From Fibrobacterota bacterium (GTDB lineage Bacteria; Fibrobacterota; Chitinivibrionia; Chitinivibrionales; JANQEN01), in assembly GCA_030619215.1 (NCBI GenBank), contig JAUXBV010000005.1, positions 1 through 17,016 on the forward strand: a DNA stretch of 17,016 nucleotides, written 5' to 3'. How positions within the stretch are numbered: the first letter of the stretch is position 1; each line of letters opens with the position of its first letter. This document shows positions 1 to 7,030 of this stretch, one piece after another. The position numbers were made by a program, and so were the translations under genes. Under the pieces are notes generated by a model. That model did no database searches and was not told the DNA's origin. It saw only the letters and a program-made list of their open reading frames with translations.

Positions 1-57
1 GAAGGAAGTTATGTTTACGGTGAGGTAGAAGACTATACAATTATTATCACCGAATAA
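1..57 (+). CDS. C-terminal end of a GEVED-domain protein (partial)
   Basis: Frame 1 is open from the window edge to a TAA at 55-57 and encodes 18 residues containing YGEVEDYTIII. The YGEVEDYT string is the hallmark of the GEVED domain, a beta-rich module found in large secreted or surface proteins of Bacteroidota, Fibrobacterota and related phyla, usually close to the C-terminus. Only this tail is visible, so the size and function of the protein cannot be stated. A strong hairpin follows seven bases after the stop. A second copy of the same domain end lies at 2405-2623, beyond the next gene. Confidence 0.7.
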   Translation, partial: EGSYVYGEVEDYTIIITE

Positions 58-63
58 TTATAT

Positions 64-99
64 AAAGGAATAGTGGTTTTTGCCACTATTCCTTTCTTT
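64..99 (+). terminator. Rho-independent terminator after the GEVED gene
   Basis: A perfect 13-bp stem (64-76 with 83-95, AAAGGAATAGTGG) encloses a 6-base loop and its 3' arm runs into a T-rich stretch. It sits directly after the stop codon at 57, so it should end the upstream transcript. The stretch from here to 201 is AT-rich and holds nothing else I can name, apart from whatever promoter serves the next gene. Confidence 0.75.
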
Positions 100-201
100 G
101 CCATAATTAATTATCCGGTAAAGAAAAAGGTGCAATTTACTAAGAAAGAATTATATTATTAAAACAGGAACATAATTACAAAAATAAAACGGATCGATCT
201 C

Positions 202-2325
202 ATGAAAAATAAATATAAACGCCAAATAAAAAACCGACATGTCTATTGTTTTGTTATTATTATTACTCTTCTTTTCACACACTCTCAAAGTCAGTACAAC
301 TGGGAATGGAGCAATCCCCTTCCTACCGGTAATTCGATAGCTTCGGTAGTATGGACAGGTGATAAAATAGTTGCAGCCGGGTATGCAGGAACTATTATGA
401 CCTCTGTAGATGGCAAAGAATGGACAATACAGGAATCAGGCACACGGGAGAATATCTATGATGTTGAATGGGCGGGAAATAGACTTATAGCAGTCGGTGA
501 AAATGGGATTATCCTTCTTTCTGAGGATGGTGAAAACTGGAATGCGGAATATAACGGTGTTACGTCTGTAGCTTTAACTGATGTTGCGTGGACAGGGGAA
601 AGGTATGTGGCTGTCGGTACTAATGGCACTATAATTACCTCTCCTGACGGGAAAAACTGGGTAAAACGTAACAGCAATTTTACAGGAAACATTTGGGGAA
701 TCTGCTGGACAGGAGAAAACCTGTTAACCTGCGGAGATAGTGGGGCTTATCTTTACTCAGTGAATGGAGAAAACTGGGAAAGGAAACAAGGTGGTTATAG
801 TGGTCTCAGGTATGAAATAATCTGGGCAGATACTATGTATGTTGCTGTAGGATGGCATATATTACACAATACTGGTTCTATCTCAATATCAACTGATGGT
901 GATAAATGGAACGGAGCTATCGGCGGTGTACCTGGAAACCATCAAATAAAGGCCATAGCCTGGAGCGGCACAAAATTCATAGCAGCGGGAAAAGATTCAC
1001 TATTGATCTCTACTGATGGACAAAACTGGACAAGTTTGGGAAGTGTTTCTGACCTTTATATAAATTGTGCCGCATACGCAGACACACAATTTGTACTGGG
1101 AGGATTTAGCGGAGCAACATTAACCTCTTCAGACGGTGAAACCTGGGCAAAACATTATTCCGGTTTCAGGGACAGGAGTTTTCGCTCTATAATATATACC
1201 GGCTCCAAATTCGTGGCTATAGGGATGTTTGGCGAGGGGGCTGTATCTAATGATGGTACTAACTGGGAAAAATTTGACACAGAATATCGTACTCATTTTT
1301 ACAGCATTACGTGGACAGGGGAAAAATATTTTGCTGTAGGAGGAGTTGGTGAAGGCGATATAATAGCTTCTTCAGATTGTAAAGACTGGGAAAGTGTATA
1401 TCCCACTTATTATAAAAGAGATTGTCGCAGTGACACAGTATATAAAGAAAGAGACGGTGATTATCCGGATTTTCGTCAATACAATTCCAGAAGCGGTGAA
1501 ATATATGACATAACATGGACAGGCACTCAACTTATGGCTGTTAGAAATAGCGGGAAGGTTTTAAAATCAACAGATGGAGAAAACTGGGAAAATCATAGTA
1601 TAACAAATGGCGGTTTGTATGGCATCGTTTGGACAGGTTCGCAATTTGTTGCAGTAGGCCACCCTGGTGTTATTTTTACCTCTCCTGACGGTGAAGTATG
1701 GACTGAACAGGAGAGCGGCACAGAAGAGCTTTTGGCCAGTGTTGCATGGAGCGGTACAAAACTGGTTTCTGTAGGATATAACAGCACAATACTCAGTTCA
1801 ACTGATGGTAAAATCTGGCAGCATGAATCACCTCCTATTGGTTGTAAATTGCAGAGAGTAAGGTGGATTGGTGACAGATTTATAACAGTTGGCGCGAATG
1901 GTGCGGTGTTTATTTCTTTTGACGGCAAAAACTGGAAGGAATGCCCTGTTGGTACGAACTATTATCTTGAGGATATTGCCTGGAATGATTCGATTGTTAT
2001 TATTGCGGGATTTGAAGTCGCTACACTTATTAAAGGGAGAATCGACCCTGTTAATATTTCATTTCAAACCCATCAGAAAACAAAAGAGATAAACATTTCT
2101 GTTAAAGGCTCTATGGTTCAACTATTTATTCCTGAGATTAAACAATTAAATTTCAGGCTGTTTGACATTCGCGGAAGAGTTATTGCGTCAATATTTGACC
2201 TGCCTGTACAGCCTGGATATAACCGGATAGAACTTAATCATTTTAATCTTTCAAACGGACACTATATACTGAGTTTGGAAGTGAAACAAAAAAAGATACG
2301 AAAAAAAATTAACATCATACGTTGA
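202..2325 (+). CDS. Secreted double beta-propeller protein (Ycf48/BNR-like repeats) with C-terminal sorting domain
   Basis: The 707-residue protein begins with a signal peptide (basic n-region, hydrophobic core about residues 15-27, likely cleavage near SQSQ). Residues ~40 to ~625 are fourteen tandem repeats of about 38-45 residues, consensus (I/V)xWTGxxFVAVGxxGxIxTSxDGxxW. The last copy lacks the SxDGxxW end. Fourteen blades is what two seven-bladed propellers would need. This repeat is typical of Ycf48-like/BNR/sialidase-like propellers, but no enzymatic residues are evident. Blade 9 has SDC in place of SDG and is followed by a charged insertion of about 30 residues with a second Cys. The last ~75 residues (LFDIRGRVI ... 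NGHYILSLE ... KKINIIR) resemble a type 9 secretion type A sorting domain, so the protein is probably exported and surface-attached or released. The ribosome site is weak (GGA at 191-193). Function unknown; binding or adhesion is likely. Confidence 0.85.
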   Translation: MKNKYKRQIKNRHVYCFVIIITLLFTHSQSQYNWEWSNPLPTGNSIASVVWTGDKIVAAGYAGTIMTSVDGKEWTIQESGTRENIYDVEWAGNRLIAVGENGIILLSEDGENWNAEYNGVTSVALTDVAWTGERYVAVGTNGTIITSPDGKNWVKRNSNFTGNIWGICWTGENLLTCGDSGAYLYSVNGENWERKQGGYSGLRYEIIWADTMYVAVGWHILHNTGSISISTDGDKWNGAIGGVPGNHQIKAIAWSGTKFIAAGKDSLLISTDGQNWTSLGSVSDLYINCAAYADTQFVLGGFSGATLTSSDGETWAKHYSGFRDRSFRSIIYTGSKFVAIGMFGEGAVSNDGTNWEKFDTEYRTHFYSITWTGEKYFAVGGVGEGDIIASSDCKDWESVYPTYYKRDCRSDTVYKERDGDYPDFRQYNSRSGEIYDITWTGTQLMAVRNSGKVLKSTDGENWENHSITNGGLYGIVWTGSQFVAVGHPGVIFTSPDGEVWTEQESGTEELLASVAWSGTKLVSVGYNSTILSSTDGKIWQHESPPIGCKLQRVRWIGDRFITVGANGAVFISFDGKNWKECPVGTNYYLEDIAWNDSIVIIAGFEVATLIKGRIDPVNISFQTHQKTKEINISVKGSMVQLFIPEIKQLNFRLFDIRGRVIASIFDLPVQPGYNRIELNHFNLSNGHYILSLEVKQKKIRKKINIIR

Positions 2326-2404
2326 GAGCAGATTAATGAGGTTAAAAACGGCACAGATTCTTTTCCTTTTACTGCACTCAAAGCAATTTTATTTAACAAA
2401 CTGA

Positions 2405-2623
2405 AACATTGGTTTCAAATCATACCATTATCAAATAGGTAAAAATAAAAAAGTATCTGGCCAGTTTACCGTTCCATCAATTGAGGGTGCATCTTCTTCT
2501 TTTACAATGCGAATGCGGGTTTCAATGCGATATAACAATCCCCCACTGCCTGAAGATGATTTTCTGTATGGTGAAGTTGCAGACTATACCGTCTGGATCA
2601 ATCCTCCTGAACCTCCGGAATAA
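2405..2623 (+). pseudogene. Orphan GEVED domain remnant without a start
   Basis: One frame is open from just after TGA (2402-2404) to TAA (2621-2623), 72 codons. It reads KKVSGQFTVPS near 2447-2479, then MRMRVSMRYNN, then YGEVADYTVWI. This is the usual end of a GEVED domain (VSGxFTVP, then TRMRVSMKYN, then YGEVEDYT). The first ATG is at 2507, inside the domain, with no ribosome site, so I do not believe it is translated as a gene. It carries the same ending as the partial protein at 1-57, and the 707-residue propeller gene lies between the two. The most economical reading is the decayed tail of a second GEVED protein whose front was lost when this region was rearranged. Confidence 0.7.
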
Positions 2624-2650
2624 TAAATATTCATCCTGTTTTATTATTTA

Positions 2651-2678
2651 AATGGATAGCAATTATATGCTATCCATT
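2651..2678. terminator. Hairpin between convergent units, probable bidirectional terminator
   Basis: A 10-bp perfect stem (2651-2660 AATGGATAGC with 2669-2678) has an 8-base loop. It lies 20 bases downstream of the nucleotidyltransferase stop on the minus strand and about 30 bases after the GEVED remnant on the plus strand. Flanks are AT-rich on both sides, but an uninterrupted U-run directly after the stem is lacking. Termination is therefore probable rather than certain. Confidence 0.55.
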
Positions 2679-2698
2679 ATTATATTGCAAATATTTTT

Positions 2699-3607
2699 TT
2701 ACTTTACAAATAAGCTCTCAGGATAAATACCTTCATTTATTTTTTTCCTGATATTTTCTTTTACAAGTACTTTATCTTCCTTATAAGTCATACCAAACCA
2801 ATTCTCATCTGATTTAAGCACTTTCACTTTCACCTTACCCAAGCTTATGGCATGATCTATCATAACCGGTATATAAAACTCTGCTTTAGGATTGTAGCCA
2901 TGATTTTTCATAAATACTGCAAATTGCTCCTTCAGGATAGGATATACCGTATCAGGGGCAAATCCCCAGAAGTTCATAGATACTATTGTACCGGGTGTAA
3001 TTTCTATGTGTTCGCCATTCTCATCCTTATATACAATCATTCCATCCAGGAGCATAACCTCTTCCCTTTCGGTAATTGAAACAAGGTAATCATCTGATAT
3101 AGTACATAAACCTCTTGCTACATGGCCATACTCAGAAAGAGTATTTTCTATTCTGAAGCCTACCATAATTAACTCTTTGGAATCATTATCCATTTTATTT
3201 AAAGCATTGTACAATGTTTGATAGGATGAAGGCCCATAATAGTCATCTGCATTTATAGCAGCAAAAGGCTCGTTAATAACACCTTCTGAAACCATTACAG
3301 CATGAGCGGTACCCCACGGTTTAGTACGCGATTCCGGCACGGTAAATCCAGGCGGAAGATGTTCCAGTCCCTGAAAAGCATAATCAATTTCGATATTTTC
3401 AGCATATCGCGAACTGACAATCTCCTTGAATTCTTCTTCCATATTCTTTTTGATTAAAAATACAACTTTTCCAAAGCCTGCTTTAACAGCATCATAAACG
3501 GCATAATCCAGGAGGTACTCCCCATGCGGGCCTACCGGGTCAAGCTGTTTCAGTCCGCCATACCGCGAGCCCATTCCAGCAGCAAGTATTAATAGTGAAG
3601 GTTTCAT
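2699..3607 (-). CDS. Sugar-1-phosphate nucleotidyltransferase
   Basis: A 302-residue cytoplasmic nucleotidyltransferase of the NTP_transferase (GT-A-like Rossmann) fold. The N-terminal nucleotide-binding signature is LILAAGMGSRYGGLKQL (residues 6-22). KPWGTAHAV (96-104) contacts the base or sugar in relatives, and INADDYYG (118-125) carries the probable magnesium-binding aspartate. It resembles the roughly 300-residue nucleotidyltransferases that often lie beside NahK-like kinases in Bacteroidota and related phyla. Its expected reaction is NTP + sugar 1-phosphate giving NDP-sugar + diphosphate, and UDP-HexNAc is the inferred product here. It is the last gene of the minus-strand block. A 352-base structured gap separates it from the phosphatase gene, so it may have its own promoter. 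No good ribosome site precedes the ATG, but the start is fixed by the conserved N-terminal motif. Confidence 0.85.
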   Translation of the reverse strand: MKPSLLILAAGMGSRYGGLKQLDPVGPHGEYLLDYAVYDAVKAGFGKVVFLIKKNMEEEFKEIVSSRYAENIEIDYAFQGLEHLPPGFTVPESRTKPWGTAHAVMVSEGVINEPFAAINADDYYGPSSYQTLYNALNKMDNDSKELIMVGFRIENTLSEYGHVARGLCTISDDYLVSITEREEVMLLDGMIVYKDENGEHIEITPGTIVSMNFWGFAPDTVYPILKEQFAVFMKNHGYNPKAEFYIPVMIDHAISLGKVKVKVLKSDENWFGMTYKEDKVLVKENIRKKINEGIYPESLFVK

Positions 3608-3729
3608 ATTTTTTTCGGTAAGCTTCTAAAATATTATTAATTTTTTTTGTCCCTAAAATATAGTATAAATAATTTCCCTGTGCCTGTGACTCAGTGGCAA
3701 AAAGCTTTTTTATCCTCTCCAAATAAAAC

Positions 3730-3781
3730 CGGGACGAAAATACCAGGTTTTAAATATTACTCAACCTGTAAATCCGTCCCG
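3730..3781. repeat. Nested inverted repeat, long two-part hairpin
   Basis: The outer arms CGGGACG (3730-3736) and CGTCCCG (3775-3781) pair perfectly over 7 bp. Inside, CAGGTT (3744-3749) pairs with AACCTG (3763-3768) over 6 bp. A 7x6-base internal loop separates the stems and the terminal loop is 13 bases. The right outer arm also overlaps an alternative stem (3770-3779 with 3805-3813), so two mutually exclusive folds can be drawn. It could be a processing or attenuation element, or a remnant of a dispersed palindromic repeat. Confidence 0.55.
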
Positions 3782-3813
3782 TTTCCTCTTCAGGGGGGGG
3801 GCAAGGAGGATTT
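3770..3813. repeat. Imperfect hairpin carrying a run of nine G
   Basis: AAATCC-g-TCC (3770-3779) pairs with GGAGGATTT (3805-3813), a 9-bp stem with one bulged G. The loop contains nine consecutive G (3793-3801). Similar GGGGGCAAGGAGGATTT-type strings are common in dispersed intergenic repeats of environmental genomes, so this may be a repeat copy. The homopolymer is also a candidate for length variation or sequencing error. Confidence 0.45.
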
Positions 3814-3959
3814 TGTTGCTTTATTTATTAAACAAGATTCTTCTTTGCCTGTTTCTATTAATTGCTTACAATAGCTATTTGTAACTGGAGTGTTGGAGTC
3901 TTAAAGCCCCACTTTAAGGGATTAAAACCGAAAAAACATAGTTAAACAAAAACTATTCA

Positions 3960-5282
3960 TTAAATACCTTTATCCCCCACCGCTCTCTTCACATGCATTG
4001 TTACCAGGCATACATCGTCACTGAATTCCTCAGAGCCGCTAAAATCCTGAACACCTTTCAGGGTTCCGTCAATCAACTTATCCGGCAGTACGGAAAATTG
4101 ATTATGCAGCAAGGACAATAACCGTTCCCTGCCAAACATATCCCCGTCTTTATTCATTACTTCGTACATTCCATCGGTAAACAGAAAAACAGTGTCTCCA
4201 CCTGACATTTCAGATTCAAAAACAGAGTAATTATAATCTTTAACCATACCTAATGCCGGTTCTGCCTCTTTCCCATTGCATTTCATCTGCTCTATAGTAT
4301 TCCGGCATCGCTTGATAATATAAGGGCTGGGATGCCCTGCATTTGTATAGCGTATAGAGCCGGTATGAATATCTGCTACAAGATAGAAAGCTGTTGCATA
4401 TATTCCCGAATAAAACTGGCTTATAATAACATTCATGCCTATGTTCAATTTTTTTATAAAAGCACTTGAATCAGCAGCAACCGGCATAATTTCTTCAATC
4501 AAACCCCGTATATAGGCGGTTAATAACGACGCTCTGGCGCCATGCCCCATCACATCACAGATGAATATGCCGACCTCATGACCTGATATGGGAAAAATAG
4601 TGAAGAAATCACCGGCAAGCGTACTTGTCGGAAGATAGAGATGGTTGAAGAATAACACACCTTTCTCAACCGGCAGGCCATGCGGAAAGTGCTTATATTG
4701 CTTTGCAATAAAAGCCATCTGGATCTCACGGGCCATATCAAGATCCTGCTGCATCTCCCTGTTCTTCCGGCGAAGCTCCTCAGACGTCCTTGCAAGCTCC
4801 TGCTCAGCCTGTTTACGATCAGTTATATCATATAAAATACCAAGACAACCATAACCGCGTCCCGAAGCATCGCGCAACACAGTTGACATATCCGTAACCC
4901 AGCGATTTTCTCCCGTCTTTACCCGGAGTTGCGTGTCTGACAGCCACCTGTCAACTTCACCTTCCCTGACACGGCGGTTTGCTTCTTCAAGAGGTAAATC
5001 TGCTAACTCTCCTTTGTTCTCAACGCCTATAATCATTTCATCCCAGATTGCGGGTGTGATGACATCTGAGCTATATCCTGTGATGTCCTCAATACCTTTA
5101 CCCATGTACTCATAGACATTGGAATCAAAGTTCCTGCGATATACTGCGGCACTCCCCTGCTCCAAAGCAAGGCTGAAAGTTGTTGTAACTTCGCGCCACT
5201 CATCTTCAACACGGGAAAGTTGTGAGCGCAATTTTTCAACCTGCTTCAGGAGCTCCTCTTTTGTGGGTTCTTTTTTGTTCAT
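3960..5282 (-). CDS. PAS-domain SpoIIE/PP2C-type serine phosphatase (RsbU/RsbP-like)
   Basis: A 440-residue soluble signalling protein. Residues 1-33 are a predicted coiled coil. Residues ~35-155 form a PAS/PAC sensor ending in the usual GxLxDITDRKQAE junction. A second coiled coil spans ~155-195, and residues ~200-433 form a SpoIIE-type PP2C domain. The metal-binding aspartates are all present: AGDFF (D225), ICDVMGHG (D243), LFTDG (D370) and FSDD (D422/D423). NAGHPSPY (314-321) is also conserved. Relatives dephosphorylate a phosphoserine on an anti-sigma-factor antagonist (STAS protein), but no STAS or anti-sigma gene is in the window. The PAS ligand is unknown. It lies 66 bases after the small symporter partner and in the same direction, so co-transcription is plausible. 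There is no Shine-Dalgarno site, and a hairpin (5283-5321) ends on the base before the ATG. Confidence 0.9.
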   Translation of the reverse strand: MNKKEPTKEELLKQVEKLRSQLSRVEDEWREVTTTFSLALEQGSAAVYRRNFDSNVYEYMGKGIEDITGYSSDVITPAIWDEMIIGVENKGELADLPLEEANRRVREGEVDRWLSDTQLRVKTGENRWVTDMSTVLRDASGRGYGCLGILYDITDRKQAEQELARTSEELRRKNREMQQDLDMAREIQMAFIAKQYKHFPHGLPVEKGVLFFNHLYLPTSTLAGDFFTIFPISGHEVGIFICDVMGHGARASLLTAYIRGLIEEIMPVAADSSAFIKKLNIGMNVIISQFYSGIYATAFYLVADIHTGSIRYTNAGHPSPYIIKRCRNTIEQMKCNGKEAEPALGMVKDYNYSVFESEMSGGDTVFLFTDGMYEVMNKDGDMFGRERLLSLLHNQFSVLPDKLIDGTLKGVQDFSGSEEFSDDVCLVTMHVKRAVGDKGI

Positions 5283-5321
5283 AATTGTAATACCATAAGA
5301 CAGGTTGTCTATATTACAATT
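5283..5321 (-). promoter_or_regulatory. Hairpin abutting the phosphatase start codon
   Basis: In minus-strand RNA, AATTGTAAT (from 5321-5313) pairs over 9 bp with ATTACAATT (5291-5283). AGACA (5310-5306) pairs over 5 bp with TGTCT (5302-5298) within it. The last base of the stem is the base before the AUG at 5282. Such a fold would cover the whole ribosome landing zone. It may be a translational switch or, as DNA, an operator. It has no U-run, so it is a poor terminator for the symporter unit. Confidence 0.5.
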
Positions 5322-5348
5322 GAAGAAGTAAAGTTGATTAACTCAATA

Positions 5349-5486
5349 CTATTCTTCAGAAGGCGATTTTAAATCTTCGAAAAACTTTTTTATATCACCT
5401 ATCCCGCCAATTGCAACTACAAGAAACATAATTGAATATGCTACAAATGTAAATATCAAAACCGATTTCCATATTAATATCCACAT
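5349..5486 (-). CDS. Small membrane protein, probable symporter accessory subunit
   Basis: A 45-residue open frame that is easy to miss: one hydrophobic helix (about residues 2-28, with VLIFTFVAYSIMFLVVAIGG) followed by an acidic, Lys-rich cytoplasmic tail ending in SPSEE. Its ATG shares one base with the symporter stop (TAATG at 5488-5484), and a strong GAGGAGG lies about seven bases before that junction, so translation is very likely coupled. Tiny single-helix proteins encoded next to sodium:solute symporters are known (symporter small accessory proteins; MetS of the MetP-MetS transporter is a comparable case). I infer that it assembles with or stabilises the symporter. Codon use and frame look genuine; no homology search was possible. 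Confidence 0.8.
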   Translation of the reverse strand: MWILIWKSVLIFTFVAYSIMFLVVAIGGIGDIKKFFEDLKSPSEE

Positions 5487-6991
5487 TATTTTACCTCCTC
5501 TGCTGCTTTTTTGTCAGGAAACATTAATGAGCCGATTACCATACCCAAAGCGCAAATTACAAAAGTTGACACCCCAATGAATTTGTCGGATAAATAGATA
5601 ACGCCTTTTGTTGTCCATGGCCCAAGTCCTGAAATTGCAAACAGGCCACAAACCAATGCAATCATAGCCCCGGTGCTGCTCGCCTTTTTCCAGTATAAGC
5701 CTGCAACTATTACGGTAAAGGCCCCGGAGAGATAGATACTTCCGGTAACTGCCATATAATTCCAGAGTGAGATCGGTGCTTCAAACCAGAGTCCCCAGAT
5801 AAGAAGGAAAATGCCTATTACAACAATTGTAACCCGGTTTATCCGCAAACGTGATTTATCCGCAAGACCACCTCTGAGCGGAGAAATTATATCCTGGGTG
5901 ATCACAGAACTCCAGCTTAAAAGATAACTGTCATGGGTTGACATAAAAGCTGCAAACATACCCGCTGCTATTATTCCCAGTAACCCGCTTGGAATTATCT
6001 TTGAAATAAAAATAGGCATGCCATATTGAGAGCTGTAACCTCCGGCTTGAAATTGTTCATATAGCTGTGGAAATTTTGTGGTAATAAAGATAAAAGCTCC
6101 AATGCCCCAGAGCATGGGAATAACCTTTCTCATTAAAAATGAGAGTGACGCGCATGCATAGAGATTCTTTGCAACCTTTGGGCTTTTAGCAGCCAAGGCC
6201 CTCATTGTCGCTGTCTGCCATAATGCCCCTGCTGACACACTGACCATCACCATAAACAATACATACAACGTACCAAATCCCGACTCCTTTGAAACAGGAT
6301 TAAATGTAAATGCATTTGGTGCATTTACAGGAATAGTAAATAAAGTCGTCCAGCCAATCTCTTTAAATACAAAGATTGACCCGATCAATAAACCTAATGA
6401 CAGAATAACGAACTGTACAAAATCATTTATTGCAAGGCTGACCATTCCTCCTGCCACTGTATAAATCAACACCATAATCAGCATAATACTCATAAATATT
6501 TTAAGCATTGCAGGGTTTGAAACTCCTGTTACTCCCATCATAAAACGGGCGCCTGCCTGAAGGAACAGGCCCATATTGAGAATACCGCCAAGCGCCAGAA
6601 CAATACCCCCGACAACCCGCACCTTTTGATTATAGCGCTTTTCATAATATTCCGGTATTGTCATTACCCTGCTTTCCCGAAGCTTGTATATGATGAATCC
6701 TGTCAGTCCGATAGCAAGGACTGCTACACCCTCGATAACACCGATATGAAATGCGGAGAATCCATGAATGAAGCCGGCTTCCGAACTGTACATTATGGTA
6801 ACAAGCCCCATCTCCGTACCGGTTAAGGTAGCAACCGCAAGAAACAGTCGCAGATTACGGCCGGCTACAATAAAGTCTCCGGAACTGGTGATATACTTCC
6901 TTAAGTATAGACCTATCGATAACGGAATGCACATATAAACACACACAATTACCCAGTCTATTGTGCCGAAATTCGTAGAAAAAAGATCCAT
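5486..6991 (-). CDS. Sodium:solute symporter (SSS/SLC5 family)
   Basis: A 501-residue inner-membrane transporter with roughly 13 hydrophobic helices, the normal size and layout for the SSS family (LeuT fold). The N-terminal helix (DWVIVCVYMCIPLSIGLYL) is followed by GDFIVAGRNLRLFLAVATL and a TGTEMGLVTIMY segment in helix 2, typical of the family. ISPLRGGLADKSRLRINRV is the characteristic cytoplasmic loop before a late helix. It should import a small solute, driven by sodium. The flanking kinase and nucleotidyltransferase suggest an amino sugar, but the substrate cannot be read from sequence. It starts 39 bases after the kinase stop, with AAGGGG about ten bases before its ATG, and its stop overlaps the start of the small membrane protein. 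Confidence 0.9.
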   Translation of the reverse strand: MDLFSTNFGTIDWVIVCVYMCIPLSIGLYLRKYITSSGDFIVAGRNLRLFLAVATLTGTEMGLVTIMYSSEAGFIHGFSAFHIGVIEGVAVLAIGLTGFIIYKLRESRVMTIPEYYEKRYNQKVRVVGGIVLALGGILNMGLFLQAGARFMMGVTGVSNPAMLKIFMSIMLIMVLIYTVAGGMVSLAINDFVQFVILSLGLLIGSIFVFKEIGWTTLFTIPVNAPNAFTFNPVSKESGFGTLYVLFMVMVSVSAGALWQTATMRALAAKSPKVAKNLYACASLSFLMRKVIPMLWGIGAFIFITTKFPQLYEQFQAGGYSSQYGMPIFISKIIPSGLLGIIAAGMFAAFMSTHDSYLLSWSSVITQDIISPLRGGLADKSRLRINRVTIVVIGIFLLIWGLWFEAPISLWNYMAVTGSIYLSGAFTVIVAGLYWKKASSTGAMIALVCGLFAISGLGPWTTKGVIYLSDKFIGVSTFVICALGMVIGSLMFPDKKAAEEVK

Positions 6992-7030
6992 ATAAATATT
7001 TCCCCTTTTTATAAAGAAAAAGTTATCAAT

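Larger units (their letters stand above)
3608..3959. other. Structured 352-base gap between phosphatase and nucleotidyltransferase genes
   Basis: No credible gene lies here. The gap holds several dyads: the nested hairpin 3730-3781, the G9 tract 3793-3801 inside a second imperfect stem, a near-palindrome 3866-3884 (TTACAA, TAGCTA, TTGTAA with one extra T), and a 7-bp hairpin 3900-3906/3912-3918. On the minus strand TATACT at about 3661-3666 could be a -10 box for the nucleotidyltransferase gene, but I see no convincing -35. The near-palindrome could be an operator; this is inference. Confidence 0.5.

Noticed and set aside
3647..3874. 75-codon plus-strand frame through the G9 tract
   Set aside because: Its translation is the type given by GC-skewed dispersed repeats (FPLQGGGKEDF), it lies over inverted repeats, and it has no ribosome site.
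3900..3918. Intrinsic terminator after the phosphatase gene
   Set aside because: It lies on the correct side but has only a 7-bp stem and no U-run on the minus strand.
3730..3930. CRISPR-like repeats
   Set aside because: The dyads differ from one another and there is no regular direct-repeat spacing.
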